Positions 1 through 11,713 are shown, counted from the first letter of the stretch. The stretch is 64,000 nucleotides of DNA from Diploptera punctata (GCA_030220185.1 JASPKZ010002332.1:1302001-1366000), one strand, 5' to 3'. The notes: a model not told the origin generated them from the sequence alone. Numbers and translations are program-made.

Positions 1-157
1 TGACTGGTAAAACCTGTTTTTAAAATTTAATTTCTGATAAACTCCTATGTTCATGGTCCGATATTGCTAGTTAACTCGATCTTACCTTTTTTTTAATTGA
101 TTGCTATATGCCAAGTTTAGTCCTGACAAAAACAAAAATTGCGCTCGCTAGAGCGTT

Positions 158-160
<3 letters not shown>

Positions 161-196
<36 letters not shown>

Positions 197-214
197 AATA
201 TATATATATATTAT
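161..214. repeat. (TA)n microsatellite
   Basis: An alternating TA run with one short interruption. It lies about 25 bases before a tRNA-like SINE head. Confidence 0.95.
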
Positions 215-224
215 TATAATGTTT

Positions 225-345
225 GTTCTGGATTCGTAAGTGGTAGCGTAAGTGGTAGCGCACTGAGATATCAACTCAGAGGTCCGGGTTCAAATCCCGA
301 CCAGGCATTTATTTTTCTTATCATATATATAGGCCTATATATAAT
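225..345 (+). mobile_element. SINE-G: tRNA-like head plus short tail
   Basis: The sequence has a possible anticodon arm (CTGAG, 7-base loop, CTCAG), a good T arm with GGGTTCAAATCCCGA, and a weak acceptor stem. The D-arm region carries a tandem duplication of the 12-mer CGTAAGTGGTAG. It is followed by CATTTATTTTTCTT and a TA-rich tail. The same head-plus-tail order appears on the minus strand at 34385-34497, so this is a short tRNA-derived repeat and probably not a working tRNA. Confidence 0.5.
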
Positions 346-473
346 TTGGTCATGTTTGTTTTCGGTGTCTACTAGATAGGATTGGTGTAAGTGAAAAAAT
401 AAATATTGTCATGAAAACATCCTCAACAGCTTCATTGCTTCAGAATTCGCTAAAAAAACATCTAAATTAAAAA

Positions 474-790
474 TCCATCCATAGTAATTCTGCCCGAAGG
501 CAGGTCTTTCACTGCAATCATAGCATTTTCATGCTATGCTTTGCAGCTTTACTAGGGAATTATAGGTGTGATAGCTTCCCGTTGCTTTCCACACCGGTGA
601 AGGATGATGATGATAAGATGAATATGAATGATGATGATTGCGATTGCCATATGATTTCGGGGATCGTTTGGGCCTTAACGTTTTCCTGACATTTGTCTTA
701 CAGGTGAGGAAAAACCCCGATAAAATCCTCACCCAGAAAAACTGTCCCGAGCGGGGATCGAACCCGGGCCCGCTGCGTGACAAGGCAGTA
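474..790 (-). mobile_element. SINE-A copy, 5'-truncated, with 12-bp target duplication
   Basis: A tRNA-derived SINE read on the minus strand. The head contains GGGTTCGATCCCCGCTCGGG, close to a B box, and the tail ends ATTACTATGGATGGA. The first roughly 30 bases of the head are missing compared with the copy at 41451. It is bounded by CTAAATTAAAAA at 462-473 and 791-802, a perfect target-site duplication. Confidence 0.9.
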
Positions 791-802
791 CTAAATTAAA
801 AA

Positions 803-1256
803 GAGCCTTACGAAAGTCACTCAAAAAGCATTGCACATATTCTTTTAAACAAAAACCTATTTTTGTTCCACACATTTCTTACTTTTACAATATATTGATG
901 CATCCTTGGGTAACAAAATACAACTTTTCCACATGATCTCATCTTTCAACTGCCTTACGTCCCTTTGGAATTATTACATAATAGATATATGAAACAGCAC
1001 GTCTGAACCATTGTTTATCAGCCTTCACGAGGGAGACACAAACTTCAAACCTCCTCCTGCTATGATATTCCTTCAGTTTACCGAAAAGATGATAATCATA
1101 TCTTGACAATTAGAGCTGTAAGGTGGGCTGTCCATCCAACTTTTCTGACCTCTTCCTAATAATTATGTGGCTAAGCGTTGTCTTACAAAGCATTTACTGA
1201 TGTGGTGTAACGCAGTCGAAGTGACAATTCTTTCACTGTTACACGTCTGTTACAGT
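803..1256. other. No gene or recognised repeat
   Basis: AT-rich DNA without a convincing coding frame or repeat that I could place. Confidence 0.4.
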
Positions 1257-1550
1257 CCAGCCGCCGAGTCTCCGTCCCTGACGTTTAAGTTGTGCGAGGG
1301 GTAAAGGGAGAAACTCGTCATCTTAATGCCAATAATGAAATAGTTGAAGTGAGATTGGACGTCTGCCACAACCAATCACTTCTCTTGACGCCGCTAGTAT
1401 AGTTTGAAATTGCTGCGATGTTGTCGACTGTATATCTAATAACCGCAATTATTTGATATTCCACGCGGTACATAAAGTGGCCCCTCCCACTGAATATCCA
1501 TATCGGCAACATTGTCGTGAAAACGTCAGGGCCGCAGACTCAGCGGCTGG
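1257..1550. mobile_element. MITE with about 29-bp inverted ends
   Basis: The left end CCAGCCGCCGAGTCTCCG and the reverse complement of the right end (CCAGCCGCTGAGTCTGCG) match over about 29 bases with four differences. The 294-bp interior has no coding potential. No clear target duplication was seen. Confidence 0.65.
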
Positions 1551-1618
1551 ATAGGTTATTAATGATCTGCACAATGTTAGAAGTTCGTGCAATATGCGGA
1601 CTATCCCGAATATTTATG

Positions 1619-2293
1619 ACTATTTAACTCATGCCCCAAATGGGAGTCAATGACCAATCACGTTTCAATGATTTCTGTATTACAACCAATCAGAGACGTG
1701 TTTCACGAAATAATTATCAACGTTAGGATTATCATATATTAAGCAAAGCTCCTCCTTTTTAATATTCTGAACAGGTCTGACCGTTATTTTGCAGTGACTG
1801 AGCCTATAACAAATACGGCTACCAGATTGTATATAATAGTGCTTACATGTCAACATTTGTAGCAATTGATTATACCACCAAAAAAAGAAACCACTGTTTG
1901 CACTTTCTTAAATGTATACGACATCAAAAATGAATTAATATACAGATTGATGTGTTTCATTTTTCTCCACTAGAGAGCATTCTTACAATATTGCGTTCCT
2001 TTGGCAATAAATAGTATGATCTGGTTGCAGTGATAAACAAAAGAAGCAGTAGAAGCGTAGGCTACCTATCGTTTCTCATTAGTTTTCAAACATCACCGTT
2101 TACTTTAAATATAAAAATATTTTTAAATAACTGTAGTTAAATAATGATTTGTGAGTAAACAGCTTTATTTTATTCGTTAAATAGTCCTAACAAATGCCAC
2201 TCTTGATTTCCAAATTCTCTAGATAAATTCACTCCTCACTTCGTGAGTCGTGAATTTATCGATAATTTGGAAATCACTCGTGGCATTACTTAT
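1619..2293 (-). mobile_element. MITE-H copy (minus orientation)
   Basis: This matches, in reverse order, the repeats at 15324-15919, 15917-16775 and 61491-62218. The hairpin-forming end is at 2200-2293, with arms around GAATTTATC and TTTGGAAATCA. The other end carries GACTATTTAAC, the inverted partner of the motif next to the hairpin. Confidence 0.75.
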
Positions 2294-3455
2294 GATAATC
2301 TGGTTGGCCACCGAATAATTGCACAGTGATCGACAGAGTCATCTCCATACACTACTTCAGTATCTTCTGAATGTCACTGTCTGGTTATCACAACACAGGA
2401 ATTATTTTTATACTTCTTCCGAGCTAAGTTCCAGTTGTAGTGTAAGCAAATCAGATGTATGATTGCGTTTTCATTTGTCGAATAATGGTTTTGCCTTTAA
2501 GCGTGTAAGAAAATAAACACTCGAAATAAAGGAAATAAAAGTAATAAAATATATACTATCTAGCACATGTCTATATGTTATATGGGATAATCTTAAAATA
2601 TATAATCACAATTTTAATAAATTAAATAAGCATTGTTATAATCTTTCGCATGCGCAATGTAGAATACGTTGGGATTTAAATTGTTTCCAACTGGCCGCTT
2701 TCTGTAGTTTTTCTTAAAACAATGGAAAAGAAGTCATTATAAAAGCGGAGAGAAACATATTTTGAATGTTTTCAAACAATTTAGTGAAAAATATCCACAT
2801 TTGCTATTGAGAATGCGGTGGATATAACAGCAGAATTTACAGGTGAGTCAGCATGGGGTATATATTCTGCTCATAATGGATTGCAAAAAAAATCGACATC
2901 GTGCAAAAAGCGCAAATATCTGATTAGGTTGACCCTTAATAATGTTTTGTCATAAATGAATAAGAGATGGAGGAAGTTCCTAATTGGGTACCATCTTACC
3001 CTTTGTATTCAGTCTTATTTCCCGTAAAATGCAATATAACCTAAGAACAATATTTCTAAGGTGGCAGTTCCGTATATAATTCAGTCATATGGCAGGTAAA
3101 AGTAGTACCACGGTTCCCTCAATAGACCAATATCTTATGCAAGTTTGTTTACAGTACAATTGGAACTTAGTTCGGAATAGTATAGCACGTTGCTCTGATG
3201 AACATTAAGAACAGCATCTATCTTGAAGAAGTGCTTCGACAGCGCTTGCACCATTTGATGGAAACAGGTTGAATTAACTTTTAATACAAGCGGTAAGAAT
3301 GTTTCTATAAACTTCATAAATAGCAAAGGCGTAAAACAAAATTTGAATAAAAAATATATGTAGATAGAACACAAGTCATTATTCTTCCTAAAGTAATAGG
3401 CCCTACAGGATAGATAAGAAATCCGTAGATACTCCGGAATTTACCTCATGTATTT
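2294..3455. other. No gene or recognised repeat
   Basis: AT-rich DNA. The longest open frames are short and of low complexity. Confidence 0.4.
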
Positions 3456-4170
3456 TATATGGGATGTGGAGCCGAAACCGAAAATTTGATATTAGAAGAT
3501 GAAAAGCGGTATATTAGAGGATGTGAAGAATTTGAGTATCTGGGAGTAAAATTAGATAAAGAGGATAAACAAGAAAGTGATATTAAGAACAGAATAAATA
3601 AAGGTAGAGCAATAACAGCAATGATGAATGGAGTCTTATGGAACAGACATATAACCAGGAAAAATAAGTTACAAATATATAATTCAATAGTGAGAAGTAC
3701 TGTCACATATGGAGCTGAAGTTTGGAAATTCAACAAAAACTTAGAACAAAAACTTATGTCGATGGAAATGGATTTCTTGAGGAGAGCAGCAAGATGTTCA
3801 AAATTAGACAAAATAAGAAATACTGTCATAAGAGAAAAAATGAATATTGGTTATTCAATAGTAGATTATATACAGTATAAAATTAAATTGGTATGGGCAC
3901 GTACGACGAATGCAAGAAGAAAGATTACCCAGGAAAACATTGGAATGGTGTCCACCTGGAAGAAGGAGAGAGGAAGACCTCGAAACCCGTGGATGCAGGA
4001 AATAACTGGAATGAGAGCAAGGGGACTGGAGGACATGGATTGGATGGAGAGAGACGAGTGGAGAAGAAAAATAAAACTTTAGGTACAGAAAGATGTGTAA
4101 ACATTAAAATTCTGTATATAAATAAACATTATACTGGGGATGATTGGGACACATTAGCTGGGATACATTA
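3456..4170 (+). mobile_element. 3' end of a LINE (non-LTR retrotransposon) with an open C-terminal reverse-transcriptase frame
   Basis: The open frame at 3459-4082 (207 codons) encodes the thumb and C-terminal region of a non-LTR reverse transcriptase, with EEFEYLGVKLDKEDKQESDI, STVTYGAEVW and the basic end RGRPRNPWMQEITG typical of arthropod LINEs. The fingers, palm (YADD) and endonuclease domains are absent, so this is a 5'-truncated copy. The frame is intact to its stop, suggesting a fairly young insertion. It ends about 125 bases from the convergent stop codon of the Ser/Glu-rich gene. Confidence 0.85.
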
Positions 4171-4207
4171 GCTCAGGATACGAATGTACTTAATTAGTTA
4201 CTAGAAT

Positions 4208-4746
4208 TCATAACCCAGCTAGATCGTGATGCCTGTCAAGCCATTCTATACACTTATTTCTGGATTCTTCCATAATGTTCCAATGAACCACCGGTTGAGT
4301 CGCTAGCCAACTAGTGTCATCAGAACGATCCTCTTTGTATCCTGGCCGTGAGAGAACTAGATTGTCATATGCAGACATCATCCTCCACATACCAGAACTG
4401 GTATCATAATATTCCTCATCTTCAAACAAAGATTTTTTAGCTATTGCAACTGCTGATTTGGACGCTTTTCTAGATCTCGGCTTCTCAGGTTTTCCGTCTT
4501 CTTCTTCTTCACTCTCATCGTAACTGTCAGAATCCTCGTCCACTTCTTCTCCTTCTGTTTTCTTATGATAATCTTCTATGTTCCTTTTCAAATTTTCCAA
4601 AGCACTGGCGAGCAAGGCGGACGGAGGAGGCGGTGGTTCAGAACGTTTAACTTGGACTCTCTTCTGCGCTTCCTCCATGATGGATTCTAGATTTTCAGCC
4701 GTCATGGTCGTTGCAGATGACAAATCATCTGGACTGAGGCTCGAGT
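4208..4746 (-). CDS. Terminal coding exon of an unrecognised Ser/Glu-rich protein (exon 2, C-terminal 179 residues)
   Basis: I do not recognise this protein. The exon begins at an acceptor (pyrimidine-rich TTTTTACAG on the minus strand) and runs open to a stop at 4208-4210. It starts with two bases of a split codon, which matches the one spare base left by the exon at 23543-23207, so the two join in frame as a 291-residue protein. In joined numbering it carries a run of five prolines (about 150-154), a charged helix-prone stretch, a strongly acidic Asp/Glu/Ser tract (about 177-196), a basic Lys/Arg patch resembling a nuclear localisation signal (about 198-209), then an aromatic-rich end containing MWRMMSAYDNL and WLDRHHDL that looks like a folded domain. 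No signal peptide or membrane segment is visible. The non-repetitive complexity and exact phase match argue for a real host gene. A LINE fragment ends about 125 bases beyond the stop. No AATAAA was seen close downstream. Additional small exons in the intron cannot be excluded. Confidence 0.72.
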
Positions 4747-4855
4747 CTGTAAAAATATGTACAAAATAAGATAAATAGTATTTCACGTGTCTAAAGATTC
4801 CTCGCCATTAAAAGCAATTATAATTATAAAACATAAGGAGAGAAATAAAAGTTCT

Positions 4856-5240
4856 TGTCGGCAGGGGTGGGCTAGTGGTTATGTACCTTGTCTCTAGTTC
4901 TGAGGGACGCGGGTTCAAACACGCCCATGATCAGTGCATTTTTAGGATGGAAAAATCCAAGGAACTAGTCCTCCGGGAGGGACTTTAATCCGTGGGGTCT
5001 GAGTCTGAAGGTTTTGAGACTCGTAAAAGAACCACGAGTCTGAATAAAAAGGCCTCTATGCAAAATTTAACGACCATTTCCCATCCAGAAATGCTTTACT
5101 TACCCACTAGATGTCTCATTGAGGCGCTAGATCGACATTCCCTATCACTCGCTGACATCTATGGGTATATAAGCGTAACTAAATTAACTTTATCGAGTTC
5201 CCGTTAGGAGGCGCTCTAATCCCTTTCACAGGGAAGAAAA
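4856..5240 (+). mobile_element. SINE-C copy
   Basis: The tRNA-like head GGGCTAGTGGTTATGTACC with GCGGGTTCAAAC is followed by the family body (GGAAAAATCCAAGGA, CTCCGGGAGGGACTTTAA) and ends in GTTAGGAGGCGC-type sequence. It shares this layout with copies at 7486, 53369 and, on the minus strand, 52795. Confidence 0.8.
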
Positions 5241-5845
5241 AGGGCTTAAGAATAATAAAAGCTCTATAATTAATTTTCTTGGCTTAATGATCGTGTTCAT
5301 GATATAAAAACGATGTTCTTTATTCGTTGCGCCATACCGAGGTTCTGAAGAGCTTCAATTATTTTGGGAAATACAGCATAATGTTGAATAGAAATACTGT
5401 GTTGCGCAAAGTTTGTAAATCGTGATATCAATAACATTCTGATGGGTAACTTTGAAAGTTTATCACAACATTATCATGCGAGGTTGAAAACTGCAGTTCG
5501 CAGAATTGTGTTTATGAGGAACACGACTTACAGTAAACGTAACTGTCGAAATGCTACAGTGATAAGCTCTAAGAATATTGTTTATCATAAAATAACCAAC
5601 TTTACACTAATCAATTCTTGATATTATATTTCCGGGAAAAAAAATGGGGAATTCCAAGGTTCAAGCGATAGTATGCATGTCCCAAGGAAATATCAACCAA
5701 TACAAAAATAACCTTTCAAAATATCGTACTATTTCTGACGATATCAGAATTAGCTCTGATATTGATTTGAAGGATGATTCAATATTAATAGCATGATGTA
5801 ATGGACGAACAAACATTTTCTTAATTTAAGGGATTACGATTAGTG
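5241..5845. other. No gene or recognised repeat
   Basis: AT-rich DNA. No frame or repeat assigned. Confidence 0.4.
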
Positions 5846-6235
5846 TACTCCGTCCATGGTATCTTTATCTTGACGTGGTGGAGTGGCTTGCGTGCTTAAA
5901 TGACTCCCGAGAGCTATGCTGGCGGTAGCATTGCTGCCGAAAGTGTTACACATGCCAGACAGGTCGAAGACGATAAGCAGACGAAAAAAGTACCTTGGTC
6001 GAAAGAGTGACAATCTTTCACTGTAAAATACAGCCGTCAAGAATCGCGGACATGGGTTTCTCTGTGGCAAAATTTTCCGGAGGTAAAATAGTCCCCCATT
6101 CGGTTCTCCGGGCGGGGACTACTTTAGGGAATCCATGCCAAAGGCTCAACATTAATTCAGGATAGAGAGCTTATGTCCGCGCGGCCATGAGCCTACGGGT
6201 TCGATGGTGCCAGTGAGTTAGCCAGTTTAATAACC
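5846..6235 (+). mobile_element. Repeat block joined to a LINE-X 3' tail
   Basis: The block containing GCTTGCGTGCTTAAATGAC and GGCAGCAATGC-type sequence recurs on the minus strand at 20290-20580 and 59612-59880. Here and at 59612 it directly abuts the LINE-X 3' signature (GCGCGGCCATGAGCCTACGG, then GTTCGATGGTGCCAGTGAGT). It is non-coding and looks like a separate repeat that travels next to LINE-X ends. Confidence 0.6.
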
Positions 6236-6584
6236 ATTTCATAGGATCATCGAAAATAAAATCAGTTAATTTCTTCAGAACAATAAACAAAGTAATGGAA
6301 ACAGGTTACAACGAAAGATCCTAGGTGCAATGTGACCTTTAATGCTAAAACGTCTATAAATAAGAATGAAAAAATAATATTAACTATATTATGTATTATT
6401 TAATGAGAGTATTCAAAAAGTATTAATGTCCATATTTTTAACTGTAATCGCGTAATCCTTGATACCATTAATTAAAAAGTTAGAAATATCCAGACTAGAA
6501 CATTAAAGCAGAAGAAAACTGAGATAACCGGCTAACTATTAATGTATACAATGCATATGCCAGTTCACTTTCAGAATATGTCGA

Positions 6585-6845
6585 TCCATGTGGACCGGTG
6601 GTTACCATGTTTGTCTCTGGTATCAAAGTATGCGGGTTCAAGTCCGGTCATGGTCAATGCTGTTTTCGGGATATGAAAATCCTGAGAATTGGTTCCTTCG
6701 GAAGGGAAATAAAGCTGTAAGTCCCATGTATTAGATTTACGGTACATAAAAGACCCTCAAGGCTAAACAAAACAGGCCCCAGAACAAATATGACGGCCAT
6801 GTTTGAATTGTGATGCTAATGATGTAGTTGCATCGTCAAATAAAA
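6585..6845 (+). mobile_element. SINE-D copy (diverged relative of SINE-C)
   Basis: The tRNA-like head ACCGGTGGTTACCATG with GCGGGTTCAAGTCC is followed by a body of AAAATCCTGAG, CGGAAGGGAAATAAAGC and CTCAAGGCTAAA. Similar copies are at 44060, 54840, 58665 and 59997. Confidence 0.7.
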
Positions 6846-7139
6846 ATAATAGTAAAGTAAAGTAATCCCACAACAGGCCCGGAGGCCCTTAACAAAACCT
6901 TTAGAATATGATCTTATCATCTGTGCTATTCTTATTCTGATACACGAGTTAATAACAATTCAAGTCAAATGAGCATCTGGAACTGCTACTATTTTAATGT
7001 AGGGATATAATTCATTGAAATAATTTGATGGGAGGTTGAAAGGAATGTAGGATAAATGAAAATAGTATTAATTTGATTGATAGATTAAACATTTTATTTG
7101 ATATTATCTTAATTATTTATTTGTAATGAGTCTTAGTCT

Positions 7140-7460
7140 ACCAACGTGGTGTCTGAGTAGTGTCGCATACAACGGGCCCGAGTTAGATTCCCGTTCAGGA
7201 CAAGTTTCCTGGGCGAAGTTTTTTTAAGGGTTTTCCTCTATTGTAATCAAATATCAGGAAACTTTAAGGTCCAATCGGTTCCCGAACATTATCTAGACAT
7301 CTGAGTAGTGTCGCATACAACGGGCCCGAGTTAGATTCCCGTTCAGGACAAGTTTCCTGGGCGAAGTTTTTTTAAGGGTTTTCCTCTATTGTAATCAAAT
7401 ATCAGGAAACTTTAAGGTCCAATCGGTTCCCGAACATTATCTAGACATCATAGGCCTATC
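7140..7460 (+). repeat. SINE-A-like body carrying an exact 148-bp tandem duplication
   Basis: 7153-7300 and 7301-7448 are identical by eye. Each unit holds a SINE-A-like sequence (GGGCCCGAGTTAGATTCCCG, AGGAAACTTTAAGGTCC). Perfect identity implies a very recent duplication or an assembly artefact. Confidence 0.9.
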
Positions 7461-7485
7461 ATCATTATCACATTTGTCAGGATTA

Positions 7486-7855
7486 GTAATCGGCCGCGGT
7501 GGTTTAGTGGTTATGTCCCTTGTTGGATCTAGTCCCGAGGGTCACTGGTTCAAATCCGTCCGGGGTCTATGGATTTTTAGAATGGAAAAATCCAAGAGAC
7601 AAGTTCTCCGGGAGGGACTTCAAGCCGTGGGTCCCAAGTCTGAAGATTTTCAGGCTCATAAAATAACCGTAGGCCTGAATAAAAAGGATTTGTCCATCCA
7701 AGTAATATCTTAGTTGACTACATGTCTCACTGAGGCGATGTGCTAATCACATGTCACTCGTTGGAATCCGTAGATAAATAAGCGTAACTAAATTAGCCTA
7801 GTTTGAAACTCCCGTTAGGGAGCACCCATATCCCCATGCGGGACATATAGGGTAC
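7486..7855 (+). mobile_element. SINE-C copy
   Basis: The head CGGCCGCGGTGGTTTAGTGG with GGTTCAAATCC is followed by the family body. The 3' end GTTAGGGAGCACCC parallels the copies at 4856 and 53369. Confidence 0.8.
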
Positions 7856-7882
7856 ACACACACCTCATATAGTATACTCAGA

Positions 7883-8168
7883 CTAACGGATCTGTACCCC
7901 TATAGCGCTGCCATCGTTCTTAGAAAAGAAATGTTAAACAACAACCACAGTAACTTCTCGACCAGCGATGTTGTCAAACTTCCCCCAGTGTCATAGCTCT
8001 TGAATATTGAATAATGCAAGGTTGGAGTTGAGTTGGCAACACTGAGTGCAAATTCAAAAGAGATAGAAAAGAGAGAGAGATAGGAATGCAGGGAGGGAAA
8101 TGATTTGCCGAGGCAGAAGAGGAAGTACGCTTTAGCTCGCATATCTTACGGCGGCACAGATCCGTTGG
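7883..8168. mobile_element. MITE with CCAACGGATCTGT-type ends, copy 1
   Basis: The ends (AACGGATCTGT and ACAGATCCGTTGG) are inverted repeats. The interior matches 42809-43155 in opposite orientation, including GAATATTGAATAATGC and the GAGA-rich core. Confidence 0.8.
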
Positions 8169-8590
8169 ACAGACAATATAAATGTGTGTGTGAGTAGTGT
8201 GTTCGTCTTAAATGCTGTGTTGTCTCGGAGGAAACCTGATTGAGCTGATCACTCATTCAAAAAATTATATGTGATCCAAATTCCTCTTCCGAAAGGGCAC
8301 TAGACGGCGTGGGATATAAAAAATACCTTTAAAGTGAGAGGTTAAACTATGATGGAGAAGAAGTAATCAAACTTAATGGACTATCATTATATAAACAAGT
8401 TTATTAAAGGACACCAAATTAATCAAGAGCTAAGTCGGGGGGCCGAAGTTTGGTTCCGATATCAATCAAGTTGGAAAGAGCTACAGTAGATTTTTGAAGT
8501 TACAGGTTCGAAAATATACATGATAATAATTAACATATTATATATAAGGTATCATCTTCGAAGCGATGTGCTGACCACATGTCGCTCACT
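8169..8590. other. No gene or recognised repeat
   Basis: Only short scattered repeat scraps are visible. Confidence 0.35.
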
Positions 8591-9356
8591 GCCAACTATA
8601 GGAAAATAACTCACTGACACTATCGGTCCCATAGATTCATGGCCGCGCGGACATAAGCTCTCCATGCACCCTATCCTGAACTAATGTTTTTCAATCATTC
8701 CCTTAAAATCTACTTCCCTCAAATCATGGTTAATGTTATTCTCCCACCTCATTCTTGGTCTACCAACTGGGAGTTTTCCCTCTGGTTTTCTTACAAGAAG
8801 CTTGCATGCACATCTTTCATTCCCCATTCTTGCCACATGTCCTGCCCATCGCAGTCTACGAGACTTAATTGATCGTATTATATCTGGCTTCCTACAAATA
8901 CCATGTAGTTCACTGTTATGTAGTCTTCTCCATTCATCTGTCTGTTCATTTCTCTTTGGTTCAAAAATTTTCCTAAGAACTTAATTCTCAAATACTTGTA
9001 ATCTCCTTTTTTCCCTTAAAGTAAGAGTCCATATTTCGCATCCATATAACTGGTACAATAACAGTTTCATGTATTTTTAGTTTAACGTTTTTTGAAAGGA
9101 ATTGGGACGTCAAGAGTCTCTGCAATGTATAATAGCACACGTTTCCAGAATTGAGCTTATGTTTATTTTCTTTTTGCATCACATTCCAATTTGTGATTAT
9201 TGTTCCTAGGTATTTGAATTCTGTCACTTTCTCAAAATTTCTCTCACTTGTCATTAGCTGTCCATTTCCATTATATAATGCATTTCTACGTGTGAGCATA
9301 TATTTAGTTTTATTGATATTTACTTCCAGTCCCAATTTCTTAGTGTGGTTATGAGC
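8590..9356 (-). pseudogene. LINE-X 3' half, decayed
   Basis: Read on the minus strand, the segment encodes the family string YNGNGQLMTSERNFEKVTEF, KYLGTIITNWN and a conserved C-terminal part ending at the GGCCGCGCGG tail signature near 8640. Stops and frameshifts break the frame. It matches 38360-39105 and 37640-38180 in order and orientation. Confidence 0.85.
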
Positions 9357-9370
9357 CACTAAAAGTAAAA

Positions 9371-9790
9371 ATCCAATTAGAGAATAAAATAATAGAACAG
9401 GTGAGAGCAATTTTATTTACCTGGGATATTATATGTCATATAGAAAAAGTGAAGAGATTGAAAACAAAATAAATAAAATGAATTATATGTGTGGCACCAT
9501 AAAACGAAGTCTCGAAGGAACTATAAACGAGACACTTTTAAAATATTATAAAACAATGGATGTTCCAACACTACTATATGGATTGGAACACTGGGTCTTA
9601 AAAAAAACCAGGAACGAAGAATAGAACCATCAGAAGAGGTTTCTGAGGAGTGTGGCTGGATATACAGGTAACAGATCGAAAGCGAAATGAAAATATACGA
9701 AGTGAACTAAATATAATATAACTATTAGATAGAATTGCATTTGAATATAAGTTACATATTCTATTTAAACTTGGGAGCAAACTGCCCTAT
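9371..9790 (+). pseudogene. LINE-Y reverse-transcriptase fragment
   Basis: The frame contains KSEEIENKINKMNYMCGTIK and TMDVPTLLYGLEHWVLKK, the C-terminal reverse-transcriptase region of a LINE different from LINE-X. A near relative lies at 31895-32430. It is head-to-head with the LINE-X fragment and is broken after about 63 codons. Confidence 0.8.
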
Positions 9791-9839
9791 CACAGCGACG
9801 TGAAAGGTCTATTGCGCTTTTCCCGGCTATAAATTAAAT

Positions 9840-10517
9840 CTACCGTGCTATGTAGTCTGTTAATATACACCAGAAAATCAATGGATTCGTGGTCATCAGG
9901 GATTGTCTTGTTCCGAATGGAAAGAAGCGATTAATATGCAAGCCAATGTATCGGTGGTGCGTTCTTTGCCGGGCAGGTCTAGGGACGATACCCTCTGTAG
10001 ACGTCGCAGAGAGCACGAAACCCTTGCACACGTCATTGGGGCTTGTCTGTTTGGAGAATCACTGATAAACATTCGGCACCACACTATTCGAAATATGATG
10101 GCAGAAGCCTTGTGAGATTATGGATACACAGTTTATGAGGAAGTTCATGGTGTGGCCACTAATGGAAGTAACAGACGAATATATATTATTGCATTTAGAT
10201 CATTTTCTAAAATTGGTATGATATTAGACCCCACAATCCATTTTGAGACTCATAGTGGCCAACCTGAGGAAGTTGACTGTGAAAAGAAAGCCATATATGA
10301 GCCAACAATTGACTATTACAAAGATAAATACCAATTAGATAGTATAATTGTCACATGATTGATGATCGGTGCAAGAGGTACTATACCAGGATTCTTAGCT
10401 AAATTTTGGAATTCCTTAGATTTGGACAGGGTGTATCTTTCTAAAATTGCCATCGCTGCCATTAGAGGATCAATTTCAATCTTAAGAAATCATCTTTACA
10501 AAATTTCTACTTTATAG
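9840..10517 (+). pseudogene. R2-like LINE C-terminal domain (zinc knuckle plus restriction-like endonuclease)
   Basis: One reading frame across this stretch encodes NVSVVRSLPGRSRDDTLC, a degenerate zinc knuckle (CRRR...LAHVIGAC), GSNRRIYIIAF, DPTIHFETHSGQPEEVDCEK and a tail ending AAIRGSISILRNHLY. This order is typical of the C-terminal region of R2-type non-LTR elements, where the PD-(D/E)xK-like nuclease cuts the target. Two in-frame TGA stops (10113-10115 and 10356-10358) interrupt it, and one of the zinc-knuckle cysteines is replaced. No upstream reverse-transcriptase domain is joined to it. It is a decayed, 5'-truncated copy. Confidence 0.8.
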
Positions 10518-10801
10518 TACGCATACTTCAATTACAATTTGAAAATTTGTTTTAATGTATTTACAAAATGTATTTCATAAATTTAAAAAAAAATATTGTC
10601 TATATCACTTTGTCCTTGAGTCCCTTTGGTCCTGTTCTGCCCGAAGTTGACACATTTAAGCTCAGAGTCATTAGAAAGTACATGAGTGTGAACACCATTA
10701 GATCACTACAGCCACATATTTTAAACACATGTGGTTTGCTAAACCACATTTTTTAAATAAATTTATTATGGGAAATAATATTATGAGGTTTTCTGTTAGT
10801 A
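10518..10801. other. No gene or recognised repeat
   Basis: AT-rich DNA between the R2-like fragment and the LTR element. It ends in the AATA target duplication. Confidence 0.4.
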
Positions 10802-10805
10802 AATA

Positions 10806-11713
10806 TGTGGCGAGTATTACCACGCCCTGATAACTATTTTGTAGCGACTTGGTTTTACCAACCATGCGCTGCTTAATAATTTTGTACGTAGACGTCACTG
10901 CTACCTTCCGGGATCGCTGGGTTATGATACTGCTGTACTTAGTAAAGGATTCCAAACATTCAACGAAGTTATTTACGACAAAACAGCCTGCCTCGGGCCC
11001 ATAGAAGGCGGCTAACCATTCATCTTTCTTTTTCCACTTGGACAAGTATATAAATATAACACTGATTATAATTTGCATGGACTGACCTAATTTCGTTATG
11101 GGATAGAGAACAATGGCTATTCTTTAAATAAGAACAATGGGCGTAACATAAAATATTGGTTTTTAATACAAAAATAAGTGTGGATTATTATAAAAAAATA
11201 AAGTAATATAAATAACAGAACTATATCTTGGAACAATCAATCAAAGCCCAATAATAAACAAAACATAATAAGATAACGACGTACCATTCAAACAATCACA
11301 CTCAAACGTCTCTAAGCAGAATCGAAAGTCCTTCTTCCATGCTGACTTAGATTAAATTAAATCCAACCATTCTTCGGTGTACAATCCACATGCTTATCTT
11401 CTGCATTACCATGCTAACTTCGTCCTTTGCATGGTACACTAGAGTAGGATTCCAACACTGAATCCACTCGTAAAGAACCCAAACGCCACTTGTTAGGCCG
11501 ATCGACTGACTGTTTAAGTCCACTGAAATTGCCGAGCATATATCAGGTTCGCCAGGAGAAGGGATGTGCGCTACCAAGATGCGCAATGGAAAGGGTAAAG
11601 AAGGAAGGGGTAACCACACGGAACACAGGAAACATTGGCAGGCTTCACAAATGTTCGTAAGCGGGAAGGAGCACGAAGATGATAACTGAACCGCAAAAGG
11701 CACTTTCGGTTCA
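10806..11713 (-). repeat. 3' long terminal repeat (908 bp)
   Basis: The same length as the 5' LTR with about four substitutions, so the insertion is young. Its distal edge abuts the AATA target duplication at 10802-10805. Confidence 0.92.

Noticed and set aside
240..306. Functional tRNA gene
   Set aside because: Weak acceptor stem, a mismatched T-stem pair, a duplicated D-arm block and a repeat-type tail.
10698..11078. 126-codon minus-strand frame
   Set aside because: Lies mostly in the 3' LTR and runs out into flanking DNA; no recognised product.
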